A stretch of DNA of 8,477 nt from an uncultured Roseburia sp. (GTDB taxonomy: Bacteria > Bacillota > Clostridia > Lachnospirales > Lachnospiraceae), in assembly GCA_945928585.1 (NCBI GenBank), contig CAMENQ010000085.1, positions 1-8,477 on the forward strand, read 5' to 3'. Each line of letters opens with the position of its first letter. Positions within the stretch are counted from its first letter, which is position 1. Made by a program: the position numbers and the translations under genes. The notes under the pieces were generated by a model. It saw nothing but the letters and a program-made list of their open reading frames with translations. It did not search any database and had not been told where the DNA came from. Below are positions 6,712 through 8,477 of this stretch, piece after piece.

Positions 6712-6737
6712 ACAAAATAGCTGCTGCGTGATAAAAT
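6709..6737 (+). promoter_or_regulatory. extended -10 promoter for the helicase gene, overlapping the GH30 stop codon
   Basis: TAGACA (6709-6714, five of six matches to TTGACA) begins with the GH30 stop codon TAG. Exactly 17 bases later lies TAAAAT (6732-6737, five of six), preceded by TG one base upstream (6729-6730), an extended -10. Transcription would begin near 6744, about 30 bases before ATG 6773. No terminator is visible between the two genes, so read-through from the glycosidase unit may also occur. Confidence 0.6.
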
Positions 6738-6772
6738 AAAAATTAAATATTGAAAGAATAGGAACCTTCGAC

Positions 6773-8477
6773 ATGGTAAAGTTTGAAAATGGCAACATTA
6801 GAATATCAGTGCGAAATCTTGTGGAATTTATTCTGCGAAGCGGTGACATAGATAACCGTTACGGCGGAAAGCGCGAAAAGGACGCTATGCAGCTTGGCAG
6901 CAGAATACACAGAAAAATACAGGGACGCATGGGGTCAAACTACCGGTCGGAGGTTCCTCTTAAGTTAAAAATCCAGTATGATGATTTTTATATATCTGTG
7001 GAAGGAAGAGCAGACGGCATTATTACTCCGGAAAAAACCGGTGAAAATGAGCCGGATGTAATTATAGATGAAATAAAGTCTATGTATGCAGATGTAAGCA
7101 GAATAGAAGAGCCAAGCATGGTTCATATGGCACAGGCTATGTGCTACGGATATATTTATGGTATACAGAACGACCTGTCGCTTATTGGCATAAGGCTTAC
7201 ATATGTAAATATAGAAAATGAAGATGCAAATGAAGAGGAAATAAAATATTTTAATGAATTATATACCATAGACAGACTGGAAGAAGAATTTACACGTATA
7301 TTAGATGAATATTATAAATGGGCAAAACTTGTATATGACCACAGATGCCTTAGAAATAAAAGTACAGTGGAGCTTGAGTTTCCTTTTTTGTACAGGGAAG
7401 GGCAAAGAAGTATAGCCGTAAACACCTACAAGGCAATAAAAAACAACATACAGCTTTATATACAGGCACCTACAGGCGTGGGAAAAACAATGTCAGTAAT
7501 TTTTCCGGCAGTAAAGTCTATGGGAGAGGGTATAACAGATAAGATATTTTACCTGACGGCAAAAACCATAACAGGTACGGTTGCACATCAGGCATACAGG
7601 ATTTTAAGGGAAAAAGGCTTAAAACTGAAATCCATAGCCATAACTGCAAAAGAAAAAATATGTGTAAATGATGAAACAGAGTGCAATCCTGTGAAATGTG
7701 AAAGGGCGAAGGGACACTTTGACAGAGTCAATGCTGCTATATTTGACCTGATAACAAATGAGGAGGATATTACAAGAGAGGTTATAACTGCATATGCTGA
7801 CAGATACAATGTATGTCCTTTTGAAATGTGTCTGGATGCAAGTTATTTTGCCGATGCCGTTATATGTGATTATAACTATGTATTTGACCCGAATGCAAAG
7901 CTGAAAAGATATTTTGCAGATGGTACAAAAAACGATTATGTTTTTCTTGTGGATGAGGCACATAATCTTATAGACAGGGCAAGAGAAATGTACAGTGCCA
8001 CTTTATGTAAGGAAAATATATTAGAAGTAAAGCGTATTTTAGGTTCAAGGGATAAGCGGACAACAGGCTGCCTTGAAAGGTGTAACAGAAATATGCTGGA
8101 AAAAAAGCGTATGTGTGGTGAAAATATGTATGTGCTGCTGGATGAGACCGCTGATTTTATTCTGCAGGTTGACAGAGCATTTTCACAGCTTGAAAAGGTA
8201 CTTGAGGTATACAGAGAGTTTGAGGGAAGGGAAAAGGTCTTACAGCTTTATTTTGATATGGGAAATTTTCTTTCCATATATGATGTGATGGATGAAAAAT
8301 ACAGAGCCGTGGCACAGATAGGTGATGACGGAAATTTTTACATACATCTTATGTGCATAAATCCTTCAGGAAACCTTAAAACCTGTATGGATATGGCTGT
8401 AAGCACCATAATGTATTCAGGAACTCTTCTTCCGGTGAATTATTATAAGCTTTTGTTAAGCGGCGACATAAATGACT
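6773..8477 (+). CDS. DinG/XPD-like DNA helicase with N-terminal PD-(D/E)XK nuclease domain (partial, runs off the window)
   Basis: The first 568 codons are present without a stop, so the C-terminal part is missing. Residues 1 to about 190 form a RecB/Cas4-type nuclease domain: His46 in LGSRIHRKI, Asp81 in GRADG, Glu100 and Lys102 in DEIKS, and Gln121/Tyr125 in the QAMCYGY helix. A superfamily 2 helicase follows, with Walker A APTGVGKT (Lys238), the DEAH box at 394-397 in LVDEAHNL, and a SATL-like SGTLLP motif near the window end. Cysteines 297, 304, 309, 348 and 353 (including CPFEMC) lie between Walker A and DEAH, where XPD/DinG proteins hold a 4Fe-4S cluster. The nuclease part has few cysteines, so it lacks the Cas4-type cluster. 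It is probably a cytoplasmic DNA repair or processing enzyme acting 5' to 3', as family members do. ATG 6773 follows a weak AGGAA (6760-6764). It has its own promoter and no functional tie to the sugar genes. Confidence 0.85.
   Translation, partial: MVKFENGNIRISVRNLVEFILRSGDIDNRYGGKREKDAMQLGSRIHRKIQGRMGSNYRSEVPLKLKIQYDDFYISVEGRADGIITPEKTGENEPDVIIDEIKSMYADVSRIEEPSMVHMAQAMCYGYIYGIQNDLSLIGIRLTYVNIENEDANEEEIKYFNELYTIDRLEEEFTRILDEYYKWAKLVYDHRCLRNKSTVELEFPFLYREGQRSIAVNTYKAIKNNIQLYIQAPTGVGKTMSVIFPAVKSMGEGITDKIFYLTAKTITGTVAHQAYRILREKGLKLKSIAITAKEKICVNDETECNPVKCERAKGHFDRVNAAIFDLITNEEDITREVITAYADRYNVCPFEMCLDASYFADAVICDYNYVFDPNAKLKRYFADGTKNDYVFLVDEAHNLIDRAREMYSATLCKENILEVKRILGSRDKRTTGCLERCNRNMLEKKRMCGENMYVLLDETADFILQVDRAFSQLEKVLEVYREFEGREKVLQLYFDMGNFLSIYDVMDEKYRAVAQIGDDGNFYIHLMCINPSGNLKTCMDMAVSTIMYSGTLLPVNYYKLLLSGDIND

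Noticed and set aside
6773..7330. Cas4 gene or a CRISPR-Cas locus
   Set aside because: The nuclease motifs are fused to a helicase, the Cas4 cysteine cluster is absent, and no repeat array or other cas gene is visible.
7619..7963. Minus-strand cysteine- and isoleucine-rich frame inside the helicase
   Set aside because: It is antisense to conserved helicase motifs and has no independent support.

Overview
This AT-rich window carries six plus-strand genes packed with short gaps. GGAGG-type ribosome sites, GTG and TTG starts, and the protein types point to a Gram-positive gut or rumen anaerobe, most likely a Lachnospiraceae member (Butyrivibrio/Roseburia/Coprococcus-like). This is an inference from gene style; no taxonomic marker is present. 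No tRNA, rRNA, insertion sequence or CRISPR array is visible, and no gene-free stretch exceeds 300 bases.

Region 1 (1-2882) is a three-gene unit. It encodes a leaderless, probably cytoplasmic CE1/feruloyl-esterase-like hydrolase (237-1118), a MATE-family efflux transporter that overlaps it by 4 bases (1115-2458), and a small DUF3237 protein (2487-2882). About 120 bases of leader with several inverted repeats precede it. A reasonable reading is that the esterase removes acyl groups (for example hydroxycinnamates) from imported oligosaccharides and the transporter exports the released acid. The DUF3237 protein has an unknown accessory role.

Region 2 (2883-6711) is a glycan-degradation unit. 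A good vegetative promoter (TTGAAG-17-TATACT) is followed by two tandem 15-bp palindromes TGTGA-N5-TCACA, 22 bp centre to centre. These are the strongest candidate operators in the window. Next come a cytoplasmic GH42 beta-galactosidase with both catalytic glutamates and the zinc-cysteine set (start best placed at GTG 3092) and, five bases later, a GH30-family glycosidase exported as a lipoprotein (TTG start 5149). The pair suggests that the surface GH30 enzyme releases oligosaccharides and the cytoplasmic GH42 removes galactose from them. The importer must be encoded elsewhere.

Region 3 (6709-8477) holds a separate promoter, whose -35 box includes the GH30 stop codon. It precedes the first 568 codons of a DinG/XPD-like helicase with an N-terminal RecB/Cas4-like PD-(D/E)XK nuclease domain and an iron-sulfur-type cysteine cluster. 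The gene runs off the window. It appears unrelated to the sugar genes.

The best candidates for new biology are the tandem operator pair before the GH42 gene, the mutually exclusive hairpins in the esterase leader, and the esterase-MATE-DUF3237 grouping.
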